Part shown: piece by piece, positions 47,567-57,375 of the stretch
Layout: every line of letters starts with the position of its first letter
Numbering within the stretch: position 1 is the stretch's first letter
From: Sphingomonas sp. UNC305MFCol5.2
GTDB taxonomy: Bacteria; Pseudomonadota; Alphaproteobacteria; Sphingomonadales; Sphingomonadaceae
Direction: 5' to 3'
Assembly (NCBI RefSeq): GCF_000712135.1
Contig: NZ_JOOE01000003.1
Location: 620,001-684,000 of the forward strand
Length of the DNA: 64,000 nt
Notes under the pieces: model-generated
What the model was told of the DNA's origin: nothing
The model's database searches: none
Seen by the model: only the letters and a program-made list of their open reading frames with translations
Program-made: the position numbers and the translations under genes

Positions 47567-48232
47567 ATGTCGAACCCTCCGATGCGCGTGGCGATCGTCC
47601 CGGTCACCCCGCTCCAGCAGAATTGCAGCCTGCTCTGGTGTACGCGCACCATGCGCGGCGCCTTTGTCGATCCGGGCGGCGACCTCGATCGCCTCCGCGC
47701 GGCGGCTGCGCAGCATCAGGTCGGAATCGAGAAGATTCTGATCACTCACGGCCATATCGATCATTGTGGGATGGCGGGCGAATTCGCCGCCGAGCTGGGC
47801 GTGCCGATCGAAGGCCCGCACGAGGCCGATCGCTTCTGGATCGACCGGCTCGAAGAGGACGGCCGCAAATATGGTGTGCGGGGAGTGCCGTTCGAGCCCG
47901 GCCGCTGGCTGGTCGACGGCGACCAAGTGACTGTCGGCGAACTGATGCTCGACGTCTACCATTGCCCCGGCCACACGCCGGGCCATGTCGTCTTCCACCA
48001 TGCGCCGTCGAAGCTGGCGATCGTCGGCGACGTATTGTTCCTGGGATCGATCGGCCGGACCGACTTTCCGAAGGGCAACCATCAGGACCTGATCGACGCG
48101 ATCACCGGCAGGCTATGGCCGCTGGGCGGCGAGACGGTGTTCGTCCCCGGTCACGGCCAACCGAGCAATTTCGCACACGAACGCCGCACCAATCCGTTCG
48201 TGAGCGACGCGGCGCTCAGCGCAGCGGATTGA
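47567..48232 (+). CDS. MBL-fold metallo-hydrolase (glyoxalase II-like)
   Basis: A 221-residue metallo-beta-lactamase-fold protein. The metal-binding motif is LITHGHIDHCGMAGEFA, with further ligands in HCPGHTPGHVVFH, GDVLFLGSIGRTDF and FVPGHGQPS. This pattern is typical of YcbL-like hydroxyacylglutathione hydrolase or persulfide-type enzymes. The exact substrate is not evident. ATG 47567 is used; ATG 47582 (MRVAIVPVTPLQQNC) is a good alternative. It is divergent from pabB-pabC, and its end overlaps the convergent MAPEG gene by 17 bases. Confidence 0.87.
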   Translation: MSNPPMRVAIVPVTPLQQNCSLLWCTRTMRGAFVDPGGDLDRLRAAAAQHQVGIEKILITHGHIDHCGMAGEFAAELGVPIEGPHEADRFWIDRLEEDGRKYGVRGVPFEPGRWLVDGDQVTVGELMLDVYHCPGHTPGHVVFHHAPSKLAIVGDVLFLGSIGRTDFPKGNHQDLIDAITGRLWPLGGETVFVPGHGQPSNFAHERRTNPFVSDAALSAAD

Positions 48233-48617
48233 GTCCGGTATAGCCGAGATAGACCGCGTAAGCGGCAAGCCCGAGCATCGTCAGCATCGTGGTCGCGATG
48301 CCGATCATGCGTCCGGGCCGCCAGCCGTCCATCCCGAAGGCATGGAGGATTCGGCCGACGATGAAGACCAATGCGACGCCCCACAGCCAGGCCTGCGTGC
48401 CGCGGGCGAGTTCGACCAATGCGATCAGGATCAGCACCAGGGGCGCATATTCGGCGAAATTGAGTTGCGCGCGCATCCGCGCGAGCAGGCGCGGATTGCC
48501 GCCGTCACCGACCAGGATCTTCTCGGATATGCGCAGCCGGCTGACGCGCAGCCCGAGCCAGAAATTGAGCAATGCGGCGGCGCCCGCAGTGACGAGAGCG
48601 ATGGGCAGGAAAAACAT
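48216..48617 (-). CDS. MAPEG family membrane protein
   Basis: A 133-residue protein with four membrane helices of the MAPEG type (membrane-associated proteins in eicosanoid and glutathione metabolism). The motif RMRAQLNFAEYAPLVLILIALVELARG, then FIVGRILHAFGMDG, are the family's conserved features. The N-terminal helix is MFFLPIALVTAGAAALLNFW. Bacterial members are uncharacterised and may have glutathione transferase activity, which is inference. It overlaps the MBL gene's 3' end. Confidence 0.87.
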   Translation of the reverse strand: MFFLPIALVTAGAAALLNFWLGLRVSRLRISEKILVGDGGNPRLLARMRAQLNFAEYAPLVLILIALVELARGTQAWLWGVALVFIVGRILHAFGMDGWRPGRMIGIATTMLTMLGLAAYAVYLGYTGLNPLR

Positions 48618-48655
48618 GAGCGACCCCCTTTGGATCGCCCGTACGTGGCACGCCC

Positions 48656-48683
48656 TTGCAACTCGGGCAAGAATCGGTATACG
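48656..48683 (+). promoter_or_regulatory. Candidate promoter of the rpmF-plsX operon
   Basis: TTGCAA (48656-48661) and TATACG (48678-48683) are separated by 16 bases, about 130 bases upstream of rpmF. The leader downstream contains a possible CTGCCC...GGGCAG stem. The match to a sigma-70 promoter is good but unverified. Confidence 0.45.
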
Positions 48684-48810
48684 CGCGGCCTCGCTTCGTG
48701 ACCTGCCCCGTTGGTCCGGCGGGCAGCCGGCCTAACCGTCGCTTGCCCGGACACCTATGCGGGCGTATCGCGACCTGATTCACGTGTTCTTCGAAGTAAA
48801 AGGTGCCTGA

Positions 48811-48990
48811 ATGGCCGTTCCCAAGAGAAAGACCTCGCCCTCGCGGCGTGGCATGCGCCGGGCGCACGACGCGCTCACGGTCGATGCGTTCCAGGAATGC
48901 TCGAACTGCGGCGAACTGAAGCGCCCGCACAATCTGTGCACGGCGTGCGGCCATTATAACGGCCGCGAAGTCGTCTCCGTCGAGGGCTGA
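48811..48990 (+). CDS. rpmF: 50S ribosomal protein L32
   Basis: A 59-residue ribosomal protein. The typical start is [21 protein letters not shown] zinc ribbon follows, with CSNC (residues 30-33) and CTAC, so this is the four-cysteine, zinc-containing form. The tail [13 protein letters not shown] is normal. The pairing with plsX 29 bases downstream is the classical rpmF-plsX-fabH arrangement, linking ribosome and fatty acid synthesis. Confidence 0.96.
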   Translation: MAVPKRKTSPSRRGMRRAHDALTVDAFQECSNCGELKRPHNLCTACGHYNGREVVSVEG

Positions 48991-49019
48991 GCCACGCGCG
49001 CGACCCAGGGCCAGCAGGC

Positions 49020-50048
49020 ATGACCACGACGCGAATCGCCGTCGACGCGATGGGCGGCGACGAGGGGATCGCGGTCATGCTCGCGGGCGTTGCGCGTGCA
49101 CGTCGTCGTTTCGAGGGGATGGAATTCATCCTCGTCGGTGACGAAGCACAGATTCGCGCGGGTCTCGAGAATCATCCCAATTTGACGGCTGCGTCGGAGA
49201 TCGTCCACGCGGCCGGCGTCGTCGCGTCCGATGAAAAGCCCAGTGCCGCGATTCGCCGCGCCAAGACCACTTCGATGGGAATCGCCATCGATCTGGTGAA
49301 GCAGGGCAAGGCCGGCGCGGCCGTTTCCTCGGGCAATACCGGCGCGCTGATGGCGATGGCCAAATTGTCGCTGCGAACGATGCCCGGCATCGATCGCCCC
49401 GCGCTCGCCGCGCTGATGCCGACTTTGGGCGAGAACGACACCGTCATGCTCGATCTCGGCGCCAATACCGAAGTCGATGCGCGCAATCTCGTCCAGTTCG
49501 CGGTGATGGGCGCCGCTTATGCGCGAATTGCGCTCGACCTCGAAAATCCCCGCGTCGCACTGCTCAACATCGGCACCGAAGAGATGAAGGGCACCGACAA
49601 GATCCGGGAGGCGGCCGCCGAACTTCGTGCCGCGAAGCATCTCCGGCTCGACTTCAAGGGCTTCATCGAAGGCAACAAGCTCTCGCGCGGCGAAGTCGAC
49701 GTAATCGTCTGCGACGGTTTCTCGGGCAATATCGCATTGAAGACGATCGAAGGCACCGCACGCTTCGTCGCGGACCTGCTCAAGCGCGCTTTCTCCAGCT
49801 CGACGCGCTCGAAGATCGGCTTCCTGATCTCGCGCCCCGCCACCGAACTGCTGCGCACCCATCTCGATCCCAACAACCACAATGGCGCCATCTTCCTCGG
49901 GCTCAACGGCATCGTCGTGAAGAGCCATGGCAGCGCGAACGAACTGGGCGTAGACACGGCAATCGGCTTCGCGGCGAAGATGCTGCGCGACGACCTCAAT
50001 CGGCGAATCGCCGAGGATCTCGGGAATTTCGAGGCAAAGGCTGCGTGA
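49020..50048 (+). CDS. plsX: Phosphate acyltransferase PlsX
   Basis: PlsX converts acyl-ACP to acyl-phosphate for phospholipid synthesis and works at the membrane surface. The 342-residue protein starts [11 protein letters not shown], the family signature. It has [15 protein letters not shown], the [10 protein letters not shown] segment and FVEGNKL-like [25 protein letters not shown]. The C-terminus [23 protein letters not shown] is also typical. The stop overlaps the fabH GTG start by four bases. Together with plsC at 14001 it covers two steps of glycerolipid formation. Confidence 0.95.
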   Translation: MTTTRIAVDAMGGDEGIAVMLAGVARARRRFEGMEFILVGDEAQIRAGLENHPNLTAASEIVHAAGVVASDEKPSAAIRRAKTTSMGIAIDLVKQGKAGAAVSSGNTGALMAMAKLSLRTMPGIDRPALAALMPTLGENDTVMLDLGANTEVDARNLVQFAVMGAAYARIALDLENPRVALLNIGTEEMKGTDKIREAAAELRAAKHLRLDFKGFIEGNKLSRGEVDVIVCDGFSGNIALKTIEGTARFVADLLKRAFSSSTRSKIGFLISRPATELLRTHLDPNNHNGAIFLGLNGIVVKSHGSANELGVDTAIGFAAKMLRDDLNRRIAEDLGNFEAKAA

Positions 50049-51016
50049 CAATCCGTTCGGTGATTTTGGGTACCGGCTCCTTCCTGCCGGAACGACGCGT
50101 TTCCAATGCCGAGCTGGCGGAGCGCGTCGACACGACCGATGAATGGATCGTCGAGCGCACCGGAATCCGCTTCCGCCACATCGCCGGAGATGACGAGACC
50201 ACCAGCACGCTGGCGACCGGCGCCGCGCGCGCCGCGCTCGAGTCGGCAGGAATTGCCGCGACCGGAATCGACCTGATCGTGCTGGCGACAGCCACGCCCG
50301 ATCAGACCTTCCCGGCGAGCGCGACTCGCGTGCAGACTGCACTCGGCATCGATGACTGCGTCGCGTTCGACGTCGCCGCGGTGTGCTCGGGCTTCCTCTA
50401 CGCCCTGCAGGTGGCCGATTCGATGCTTCGCGCCGGAGCGCACAAGCGCGCGCTGGTGATCGGCGCGGAGACTTTCAGCCGCATCCTCGATTGGGAGGAC
50501 CGCACCACTTGCGTGCTGTTCGGCGACGGCGCCGGCGCAATCGTTCTCGAGGCGCAGGAGAGCGACGAGACGACCGGCCGCGGCATTCTCACGACCCGGC
50601 TCCACGCCGATGGGCGCCACAACGATCTTCTTTACGTCGATGGCGGCCCCTCGACCACGGGTACCGTGGGCAAGCTGCGGATGAAGGGCCGCGAGGTCTT
50701 TCGTCACGCGGTGGTGAATCTCGCCGCGGTCATGGAGGAGTCGCTCGGTGCCGCGGGATTGTCCTCGCAGGACGTCGACTGGGTGGTCCCGCACCAGGCC
50801 AATGCCCGCATTCTAGATGCCACCGCTCGCAAATTGGGACTGGCCCCGGAGAAGGTCGTGGTGACGGTCGATCAGCATGCCAACACCTCGGCGGCATCGG
50901 TGCCGCTGGCGCTCGACACGGCCGCTCGCGATGGACGAATCAAGCCCGGAGATCTCCTGGTCCTCGAGGCCATGGGTGGGGGTTTTACCTGGGGTGCAGC
51001 GGTCGTACGTTTCTGA
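50045..51016 (+). CDS. fabH: 3-oxoacyl-ACP synthase III (FabH)
   Basis: Starts fatty acid synthesis by condensing acetyl-CoA with malonyl-ACP. The 323-residue protein has [18 protein letters not shown], the catalytic Cys114 in [15 protein letters not shown], the His in [15 protein letters not shown] and the Asn in [16 protein letters not shown]. The start is GTG 50045, overlapping plsX. A 115-base gap with AT-rich sequence (51017-51131) separates it from ihfA and may hold the ihfA promoter. Confidence 0.95.
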   Translation: MTIRSVILGTGSFLPERRVSNAELAERVDTTDEWIVERTGIRFRHIAGDDETTSTLATGAARAALESAGIAATGIDLIVLATATPDQTFPASATRVQTALGIDDCVAFDVAAVCSGFLYALQVADSMLRAGAHKRALVIGAETFSRILDWEDRTTCVLFGDGAGAIVLEAQESDETTGRGILTTRLHADGRHNDLLYVDGGPSTTGTVGKLRMKGREVFRHAVVNLAAVMEESLGAAGLSSQDVDWVVPHQANARILDATARKLGLAPEKVVVTVDQHANTSAASVPLALDTAARDGRIKPGDLLVLEAMGGGFTWGAAVVRF

Positions 51017-51131
51017 TATGTGTCAGCTTGCGCACGAGTCGTTACCTCAGCGAAATGTTGAGGTTTGCGGGGCGATCGCAATCTGATAGAGTCAAGACTG
51101 AACATAGATTTATTTTGGGGGACATGCCGAC

Positions 51132-51431
51132 ATGCCGGCCGCGGGCACGCTGACCAGGGCAGATTTGGCCGAATCGCTACATCGCGAAGTCGGGCTTTCG
51201 CGTGCCGATGCTTCGCGTCTCGTCGAGCAGATTCTCGCGCATATGTGCGAAGCCCTTTCGAAGGGCGAGAACGTCAAGATTTCCGGTTTCGGCAGCTTCA
51301 TCCTGCGCGACAAGGGCGAACGGGTGGGCCGCAATCCCAAGACCGGTGTCGAAGTGCCGATCGCACCCCGCAGGGTGCTCACTTTCAGGGCCAGCCAGAT
51401 GATGCGCGACCGCATCGTGGCAGGCAACTGA
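51132..51431 (+). CDS. ihfA: Integration host factor subunit alpha
   Basis: A 99-residue histone-like DNA-bending protein. The family sequence is clear: [30 protein letters not shown], then [40 protein letters not shown]. The positions expected for the proline that intercalates at DNA kinks are in GRNPKTG. IHF is a heterodimer; the beta subunit gene is not in the window. The start ATG 51132 lies after GGGGGAC. merR follows after eight bases. Confidence 0.94.
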   Translation: MPAAGTLTRADLAESLHREVGLSRADASRLVEQILAHMCEALSKGENVKISGFGSFILRDKGERVGRNPKTGVEVPIAPRRVLTFRASQMMRDRIVAGN

Positions 51432-51439
51432 GAGGGGCC

Positions 51440-51781
51440 ATGCCCCCCTCGGAGAAGGCGGCAGGCGCCCTCCGCACCATCGGGGAACTCGCGCAGGAAA
51501 TCGGCCGACCCCAACATATATTAAGGTACTGGGAGACCCGTTTCCCCCAGCTCCGTCCGCTGACCCGCGCGGGCAACCGCCGCTATTACCGCCCCGACGA
51601 TGTCGCTTTGGTGCGGCGCATCCACCATCTCCTCGCCGATGAGGGCTATACGATCCGCGGCGTGCAGAAGCTGCTGGCCGACGAAAAGGCCGCCAGCCGA
51701 AGAGCGCCGCGAAACAGTGCCCAGGCCTTCACTGCGATCCGCGACGCGCTGATCAAGGCGCTCGACGAGGATGGCGGCTAG
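51440..51781 (+). CDS. MerR family transcriptional regulator
   Basis: A 113-residue regulator made almost only of the MerR DNA-binding domain: RTIGELAQEIGRPQHILRYWETRFPQLRPL, then GNRRYYRPDDVALVRRIHHLLADEGYTIRGVQKLLAD. No effector-binding cysteines or long coiled-coil are present. The association with ihfA and fabH is conserved in alphaproteobacteria, but its targets are unknown. The stop overlaps the convergent sixA gene by four bases. Confidence 0.88.
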   Translation: MPPSEKAAGALRTIGELAQEIGRPQHILRYWETRFPQLRPLTRAGNRRYYRPDDVALVRRIHHLLADEGYTIRGVQKLLADEKAASRRAPRNSAQAFTAIRDALIKALDEDGG

Positions 51782-52314
51782 GGGGCATCCGGCCCCAGTC
51801 CCGGATCGAGATCGCGCGGGCGGACGAAGCGCGCCAGCGTGGCGCTGCCGGCCTGCACTTCATCCCAGCTGGCGATGTCGAAGGCCATTTCCGCCAAGGT
51901 CGCGGTGGGAAATTTGATCTCGACTTCGTCGCGCAGCGTGCCGCCATCGGGCACCAGCAGCAGCACCAGTTCCTCGAGTCCCGGATTATGCCCGACGAGC
52001 AGGACGCGGTCGGCACCGTTGGGCAGGCCATGGACCACATCGAGCAGGGTCGCGGCCGAGGCGAGATAGATGCGCTGATCCCAGGCGGGGGCGAGATCGC
52101 TGCCATAGCCCTGGCCGACATGATCGAGCGTCTCGACTACGCGCGCCGCGGGCGAGGCAATGACGCACTCGAAGGCGAGGCCCAGCGACTTCATGTGCCG
52201 GCCGACCATCGCGGCGGCGCGCTGGCCCTTGGGATTGAGCGGCCGATCGAAATCGCGTGCGACCGGATCGTCCCAGCCCGACTTGGCGTGGCGGAGCAGC
52301 GTCAGCGTCTTCAT
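51778..52314 (-). CDS. SixA-type histidine phosphatase
   Basis: A 178-residue protein of the histidine phosphatase (phosphoglycerate mutase-like) superfamily. The catalytic RHG-type motif appears as LTLLRHAKSGWDD, and the second His is in LLVGHNPGLEELVLLL. The middle part has CVIASPAARVVETLDHVGQG. In E. coli SixA dephosphorylates a histidine phosphotransferase; the target here is not known. ATG 52314 fits the family. The gene is 10 bases downstream of the DinG-like gene on the same strand. Confidence 0.87.
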   Translation of the reverse strand: MKTLTLLRHAKSGWDDPVARDFDRPLNPKGQRAAAMVGRHMKSLGLAFECVIASPAARVVETLDHVGQGYGSDLAPAWDQRIYLASAATLLDVVHGLPNGADRVLLVGHNPGLEELVLLLVPDGGTLRDEVEIKFPTATLAEMAFDIASWDEVQAGSATLARFVRPRDLDPGLGPDAP

Positions 52315-52324
52315 CGGGTCCCCG

Positions 52325-55030
52325 TCAGGCGTTGGCGCGGGCCTCATGCCGCAAGCGCGCCTCCAAGGAAAGCCGCACGCGTTCGACCGCCTCGTCGAGG
52401 CTGACGCGCGCCACCGGTGTCCCCGGCGGAAAGGCATCGAGCAGCCGCGAAGGGCTCGCCGCCGACAGCAACACGAAGCTGCCGCGATCGTCGGCGCGGC
52501 GAATCAACCGGCCGAACGCCTGCGCCAGCCGCGCGCGGACGATGCGATCGTCATAAGCGGTGCCGCCGCCCGCCAGCCGCCGCGCCGCGTGGAGCACGCT
52601 CGGCTTGGGCCAGGGCACGCCTTCCATCACCACCAGCCGCAGCGAATGGCCGGGGACATCGACACCGTCCCTGAGCGCATCGGTGCCGATCAGCGAGGTC
52701 CGCGGATCGTCGCGGAAGATGTCGACCAGGGTACCCGTGTCGATCGGATCGACATGCTGGGCGAGCAGCGGCAGGCCTTCGCGCGCGAGCCGATCGGCGA
52801 TGCGGGCATGGACCGCGCGCAGCCGGCGGATCGCCGTGAACAGCCCGAGCGTGCCGCCGTCCGCGGCGACCACCAACCGGGCATAGGCATTGGCGAGCGC
52901 GGGCAGGTCGCCGCGCTTGATGTCGGTGACGATCAGCACTTCGGCCTGGCCGGGATAGTCGAACGGGCTGACCGCTTCGAAGCGCTGCGCCGGGCGCAGC
53001 AGATGCGACGCGCCCGACCGCGCCTCGGCAACGTTCCAGTCGCCGCCGGCGCGCAGCGTCGCCGACGTGATCACCGCACCGTGCGCCGGTTCGAGCACGG
53101 TCTTCGCGAAAGGCTTCGAGGGATCGAGCCAATGGCGGTGGAGCCCGACATCATATTCGCGCCCCTCGACCCGATCGACTGCGAGCCAGTCGACATATTC
53201 GGGATCCGCCGGCCCGCCGATCCGCGCGATCAAGGCGAGCCAGGCGCCCACGGTTTCGGTACGCCAGCCGAGCGAGGCGATCGCGCCTTCGATTCGCGCA
53301 CGCGCCGGGCCGTCCATCCAGTCGGGCGCATCGGCGAGCACCGCTTCGAGCCGCCGGCCGAGCTTGACCAATGGGCGGACAAGCGCGTCGAGCGCCGCCC
53401 CCGCAGGCCCCGCCGCTTCGACCAAAGCGCCGTCGGGCTCGGCGAGCTCGGTCTCGAGGCCATAGCCCGCATCGCCCGAGCCGTTGACGTCCCGCGCGTA
53501 GACCAGCCCGCGTACTGCCGCGAGCAGCGCCTCTACCGGTCCGAACGGCTCGCCTTCGTTCAGCCGCTGGAGCCAGCCGTCGCTGGGCAGCGCGCGGGCG
53601 GCATCGACTGCCTCGGCGATCGCAAGGCCGCCTTCCTCGTCATAGCTGGCGACGTCGGAAAGCCGCGCCGCCAGCCCGCGCCGGCGGCCGCGCGAGCCCG
53701 ATTCGGGGCCCGTGATCCAGCGGCGGATCTCGATCGCCTCCTGGCCCGTGAGCGCCGCCGAGAACATCGCGTCGGCGGCGTCGAACAGATGATGCCCTTC
53801 GTCGAAGACATAGCGCGTCGGCCGAGTCGCCGACTCCCTTCCGCGCGCCGCATTGACCATCACCAGCGCATGGTTGGCGATGACGATATCGGCCTCGGCG
53901 CTCGCCCGCGCGGCACGCTCGATGAAGCATTTCCGGTAATGCGGGCAGCCGGCATAGATGCATTCGCCGCGACGATCGGTCAGCGCCGTCGAACCGTTGC
54001 GGCGGAACAAGGTGGGCAGCCAGCCGGGCAGGTCGCCGCCGACCATGTCGCCGTCGGCGCTGTACGCCGCCCAGCGCGCCACCAGCTGCGCGAGGATCGC
54101 CGCACGGCCGGCGAACCCGCCCTGCAGCGCGTCTTCGAGATTGAGCAGGCAGAGATAATTCTCGCGGCCCTTGCGCGTGACGATCCGCCGCCTGCGCGTC
54201 TCGGGATCGGGAAACAGCCGCTCGCTCTCGTGCGCGAGCTGGCGCTGCAGTGCCTTGGTGAAGGTCGACACCCAGACCGGTCCCTCGGCGCGCTCGGCCC
54301 AGAGCGACGCGGGGGCGAGATAGCCGAGCGTCTTGCCGATCCCCGTTCCCGCCTCGGCGAGGATGAGATTGGGCGAATCGCGCATCTCGCGCGGCGCGAA
54401 GGCGCCGGCCGCGGCGGTGGCATAGTCGCGCTGCCCCTGGCGCCGCTCGGCACCGTTGCCGGTGAGCCGGGCAAGCCGCTCCGCGACGTCGCCTTCGGAG
54501 AGCGTAACGGTGCGGGGCGCGGCGCGCGGCGGGCGCTCCTCCCATTCGGGCAGCTTCGAGAACAGCCAGCGTTCGGCCTGGCCAGGCTTGCCGATCCTGG
54601 GGCTCAACGCGGGCGCCCAGGGCCAGCGCAAACGGAACAGCGACTGGAGGGAATTCCACGCGCCCTCCCGCTCGGGCCAATCGCCGTCGGGGACCGCCAG
54701 CAGAGCCTCCGCCGCGCGGCGCAGCAACGGGGCGACCTCCGCATCGCTTTCGGGAATTGCGAGACCGGCGGCGCGGGCAAGGCCCTTGGGCGTGGGCACC
54801 ATGAAGCGTGCGGGGTGGAGAAACGCGAACAATTCGAGCAGATCGAGCCCGTTGATCTCCGGATGGCCGAGCCTTTGCCCGATCAGCGGCGCGTTGAGCA
54901 GGATCGTCGGCGTGTCCGCAGCGATCCGTATCGCCTCGCCTCGGCTGACGGCGCGCGTCTCCTCCGCAGTGGCGATCCAGATGCCGCCATGGCTGGCGTG
55001 GAGCGCGGGATAAGGCAAAGGCGGCGTCAT
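52325..55030 (-). CDS. DinG/XPD-like ATP-dependent helicase with Fe-S cluster motif
   Basis: A 901-residue superfamily 2 helicase. The first 200 residues are an N-terminal region without a known motif. Walker A is AEAGTGIGKT (225-234). Four cysteines expected to hold a [4Fe-4S] cluster are at 294, 357, 362 and 368 (ENYLCLL and GECIYAGCPHYRKC). The DEAH-box is DEGH (410-413). Helicase motif VI is seen in RLAQAFGRLIRRADDRGSF near the end. XPD/DinG proteins unwind 5'-3' and resolve DNA structures or RNA-DNA hybrids. ATG 55030 was chosen over a longer upstream frame. Confidence 0.88.
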   Translation of the reverse strand: MTPPLPYPALHASHGGIWIATAEETRAVSRGEAIRIAADTPTILLNAPLIGQRLGHPEINGLDLLELFAFLHPARFMVPTPKGLARAAGLAIPESDAEVAPLLRRAAEALLAVPDGDWPEREGAWNSLQSLFRLRWPWAPALSPRIGKPGQAERWLFSKLPEWEERPPRAAPRTVTLSEGDVAERLARLTGNGAERRQGQRDYATAAAGAFAPREMRDSPNLILAEAGTGIGKTLGYLAPASLWAERAEGPVWVSTFTKALQRQLAHESERLFPDPETRRRRIVTRKGRENYLCLLNLEDALQGGFAGRAAILAQLVARWAAYSADGDMVGGDLPGWLPTLFRRNGSTALTDRRGECIYAGCPHYRKCFIERAARASAEADIVIANHALVMVNAARGRESATRPTRYVFDEGHHLFDAADAMFSAALTGQEAIEIRRWITGPESGSRGRRRGLAARLSDVASYDEEGGLAIAEAVDAARALPSDGWLQRLNEGEPFGPVEALLAAVRGLVYARDVNGSGDAGYGLETELAEPDGALVEAAGPAGAALDALVRPLVKLGRRLEAVLADAPDWMDGPARARIEGAIASLGWRTETVGAWLALIARIGGPADPEYVDWLAVDRVEGREYDVGLHRHWLDPSKPFAKTVLEPAHGAVITSATLRAGGDWNVAEARSGASHLLRPAQRFEAVSPFDYPGQAEVLIVTDIKRGDLPALANAYARLVVAADGGTLGLFTAIRRLRAVHARIADRLAREGLPLLAQHVDPIDTGTLVDIFRDDPRTSLIGTDALRDGVDVPGHSLRLVVMEGVPWPKPSVLHAARRLAGGGTAYDDRIVRARLAQAFGRLIRRADDRGSFVLLSAASPSRLLDAFPPGTPVARVSLDEAVERVRLSLEARLRHEARANA

Positions 55031-55087
55031 CGGCGCGTCAATCTGTACGCTTTTCGTTCCGCACCGCCAGTCGAATTCGCGAGTCGC

Positions 55088-55104
55088 GCGCGGCAAATCC
55101 TACA
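55088..55104 (-). repeat. Fragment of the dispersed element (17-base match)
   Basis: On the minus strand TGTAGGATTTGCCGCGC is identical to the first bases of copy B (43147-43163). It lies about 60 bases upstream of the DinG-like gene. The rest of the 5' block is not preserved, apart from a weak CGCGAATTCG. It may be a degenerate copy. Confidence 0.5.
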
Positions 55105-55231
55105 TCGAAAGGGGACGGCATGTCTGCTCCCGCCCCATCCCAGACGTTAGCTCGCCGGACGCGCGGCGTTAGAAACCGACCGGCAGTGAAGACTCGTTGC
55201 GGGCATCTTGAATACCTGACACCATGATTCG

Positions 55232-55609
55232 ATGCGTACATGGCTGTTCGCTCTCATCATCATCGACCTCGGGGGATGTGGCTATGCGCCAATCGAGGAC
55301 CGGGAGGAAATCGCAGGCAAATCTGCAGCTTTCCCCGCAGATGATCTGACTACCTATTTGAACGGGTACAAGCTCGAGGTTCCAAAGGCCGGGCGCTTCC
55401 TGTGGAATAGTCAGGAAATAACCGCTGAGACCTTACAGCGCTATCTAAAGGAAGTCGGAGGAAGGGAACGCATAGTGGTACAATTTGAGCCGGCCACACC
55501 GGACACGCGGGTGCATTGGGTCCGCCGACAGGTGATTACGGCGAGTCACTGTAAGCCATCACGATGTGCCGAAGCGCCTTGGAAGGCAGTGCGACCGGTC
55601 GTTAACTAG
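55232..55609 (+). CDS. Hypothetical small lipoprotein of lower GC
   Basis: A 125-residue protein. The N-terminus MRTWLFALIIIDLGGCGYAP looks like a lipoprotein signal with LGGC as lipobox. The mature part has two domains, LTTYLNGYKLEVPKAGRFLWNSQEITAETL and the strand-rich RERIVVQFEPATPDTRVHWV, then two cysteines. I do not recognise the family. Base composition is lower in GC (a hand count of one 60-base line gives 55%) than in lysK next to it, a mild sign of transfer or relaxed selection. Confidence 0.55.
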   Translation: MRTWLFALIIIDLGGCGYAPIEDREEIAGKSAAFPADDLTTYLNGYKLEVPKAGRFLWNSQEITAETLQRYLKEVGGRERIVVQFEPATPDTRVHWVRRQVITASHCKPSRCAEAPWKAVRPVVN

Positions 55610-55794
55610 CACGCACCTGGCGTGATCGCGCACATGCCGCCATTAGCAGCTTGAAGGGGTTGCCAGTCTAAAAGCTACCATTCCGCTTTCCACTCCTAGC
55701 GGACATTCCCCGCGTCCCCTTGCTCCGTTCATAATGCAGTCCGCGGTGCGCGGCGCTGGCTCCCTGCGCCGGTCTTCGCTAGACGCGCCGGATC

Positions 55795-57375
55795 ATGACC
55801 GACATCGCACCTGAACTCCGCGCCGCCGCGCTCGACTCCAAGGCCTGGCCCTATGAAGAGGCGCGAAAGCTTCTCAAGCGCTACCCCGACGGCGTACCCG
55901 CGAAGGGCCATGTGCTGTTCGAGACCGGCTATGGCCCATCGGGGCTGCCCCATATCGGCACGTTCAACGAAGTGCTGCGCACGACGATGGTGCGTCGCGC
56001 GTTCGAGACCCTGTCCGACATTCCGACGCGGCTGATCGCGTTCAGCGACGATATGGACGGGTTGCGCAAGGTGCCGGACAACGTGCCCAACAAGGAGATG
56101 CTGGCCGAGCATCTGGGCAGGCCGCTGACCCGCATCCCCGATCCGTTCGGCACGCATGACAGCTTCGCCGCGCACAACAACGCGCTGCTCCGCGAATTCC
56201 TCGACCGCTTCGGGTTCGATTACGAGTTCGTCTCGTCGACCGACTATTACGAAGGCGGCACGTTCGACGACGCGCTGAAGGGCGTGCTGCGACACTATCA
56301 GGGCATCATGGAGGTGATGCTGCCGACGCTGCGCAAGGAGCGCCAGGCGACCTATTCGCCGGTGCTGCCCGTCAGCCCGAAATCGGGCATCGTCCTCCAG
56401 GTTCCGATCGAAGTGCTCGACGCCGAGAGCGGGATGATCGCATTCGAGGATGAAGGCGAGCGGATCGAGCAGTCGATCCTCGGCGGACGGGCCAAGCTTC
56501 AGTGGAAGGTCGACTGGGCGATGCGCTGGGTGGCGCTCGGCGTCGATTACGAGATGGCGGGCAAGGACCTGATCGATTCGGTGATCCAGTCGTCGAAGAT
56601 CGCGCGGGTGCTGGGCGGCAAGCCGCCCGAGGGCTTCAACTACGAGATGTTCCTCGACGAGAAGGGCGAAAAGATCTCCAAGTCCAAGGGCAACGGGCTC
56701 AGCCTCGAGCAATGGCTGACCTATGGCCCCGACGAGAGCCTCGCTTTCTACATCTATCGCGAGCCGAAAAAGGCCAAGGCGCTGCATCTCGGGCTGATCC
56801 CGCGCGCCGTGGACGATTACTGGCAGTTCCGCGGCAATTATGCCGCCCAACCGGTCGAGCAGAAGCTCGGCAACCCGGTGCACCACATCCATAACGGCCC
56901 GCCGCCCACCGAGACGCTGCCGGTCACCTTCGGCTTGCTGCTCAACCTCGTCGGGGTGATGGGCGAGGCGAGCAAGGAGCAGGTCTGGGCCTATCTCGCC
57001 AATTACGTCCCCGATGCGACGCCCGAAAGCTATCCCGCGCTCGACGATCTGATCGGCTATGCGCTCGCTTACGCACGCGATTTCGTCACCCCGACGCTGA
57101 AGAAGCGGGCGCCCGAGGGCGTCGAGGTCGAGGCGCTGCGGCGGCTCGACACCGAACTGGGGGGCCTTCCCGCCGACGCCTCGGCCGAGGACATCCAGAA
57201 CATCGTCTACGAGATCGGCAAGACCGGCGGGTTCGAGAATCTCCGCGACTGGTTCAAGGCGCTCTACGAAACCCTGCTCGGCTCCGAGCAGGGTCCGCGC
57301 ATGGGCAGCTTTATCGCGCTCTACGGGATCGAGAACAGCCGCAAGCTCATCGCCGAAGCGCTCGCCCGGGGGTGA
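55795..57375 (+). CDS. lysK: Lysyl-tRNA synthetase, class I
   Basis: A 526-residue class I LysRS, the archaeal-type enzyme found also in alphaproteobacteria and spirochaetes. The HIGH motif reads [17 protein letters not shown] and the KMSKS motif is KISKSKGNG. Other typical parts are [24 protein letters not shown] and [28 protein letters not shown]. The C-terminal helical domain ends [17 protein letters not shown]. No class II LysRS gene is visible here. The stop overlaps the nhaA GTG start. Confidence 0.95.
   Translation: MTDIAPELRAAALDSKAWPYEEARKLLKRYPDGVPAKGHVLFETGYGPSGLPHIGTFNEVLRTTMVRRAFETLSDIPTRLIAFSDDMDGLRKVPDNVPNKEMLAEHLGRPLTRIPDPFGTHDSFAAHNNALLREFLDRFGFDYEFVSSTDYYEGGTFDDALKGVLRHYQGIMEVMLPTLRKERQATYSPVLPVSPKSGIVLQVPIEVLDAESGMIAFEDEGERIEQSILGGRAKLQWKVDWAMRWVALGVDYEMAGKDLIDSVIQSSKIARVLGGKPPEGFNYEMFLDEKGEKISKSKGNGLSLEQWLTYGPDESLAFYIYREPKKAKALHLGLIPRAVDDYWQFRGNYAAQPVEQKLGNPVHHIHNGPPPTETLPVTFGLLLNLVGVMGEASKEQVWAYLANYVPDATPESYPALDDLIGYALAYARDFVTPTLKKRAPEGVEVEALRRLDTELGGLPADASAEDIQNIVYEIGKTGGFENLRDWFKALYETLLGSEQGPRMGSFIALYGIENSRKLIAEALARG

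Noticed and set aside
55610..55794. Gap between the orphan lipoprotein gene and lysK examined for RNA genes or further repeat blocks.
   Set aside because: No tRNA, terminator or repeat match was seen; it presumably holds the lysK promoter, but no convincing boxes were found.
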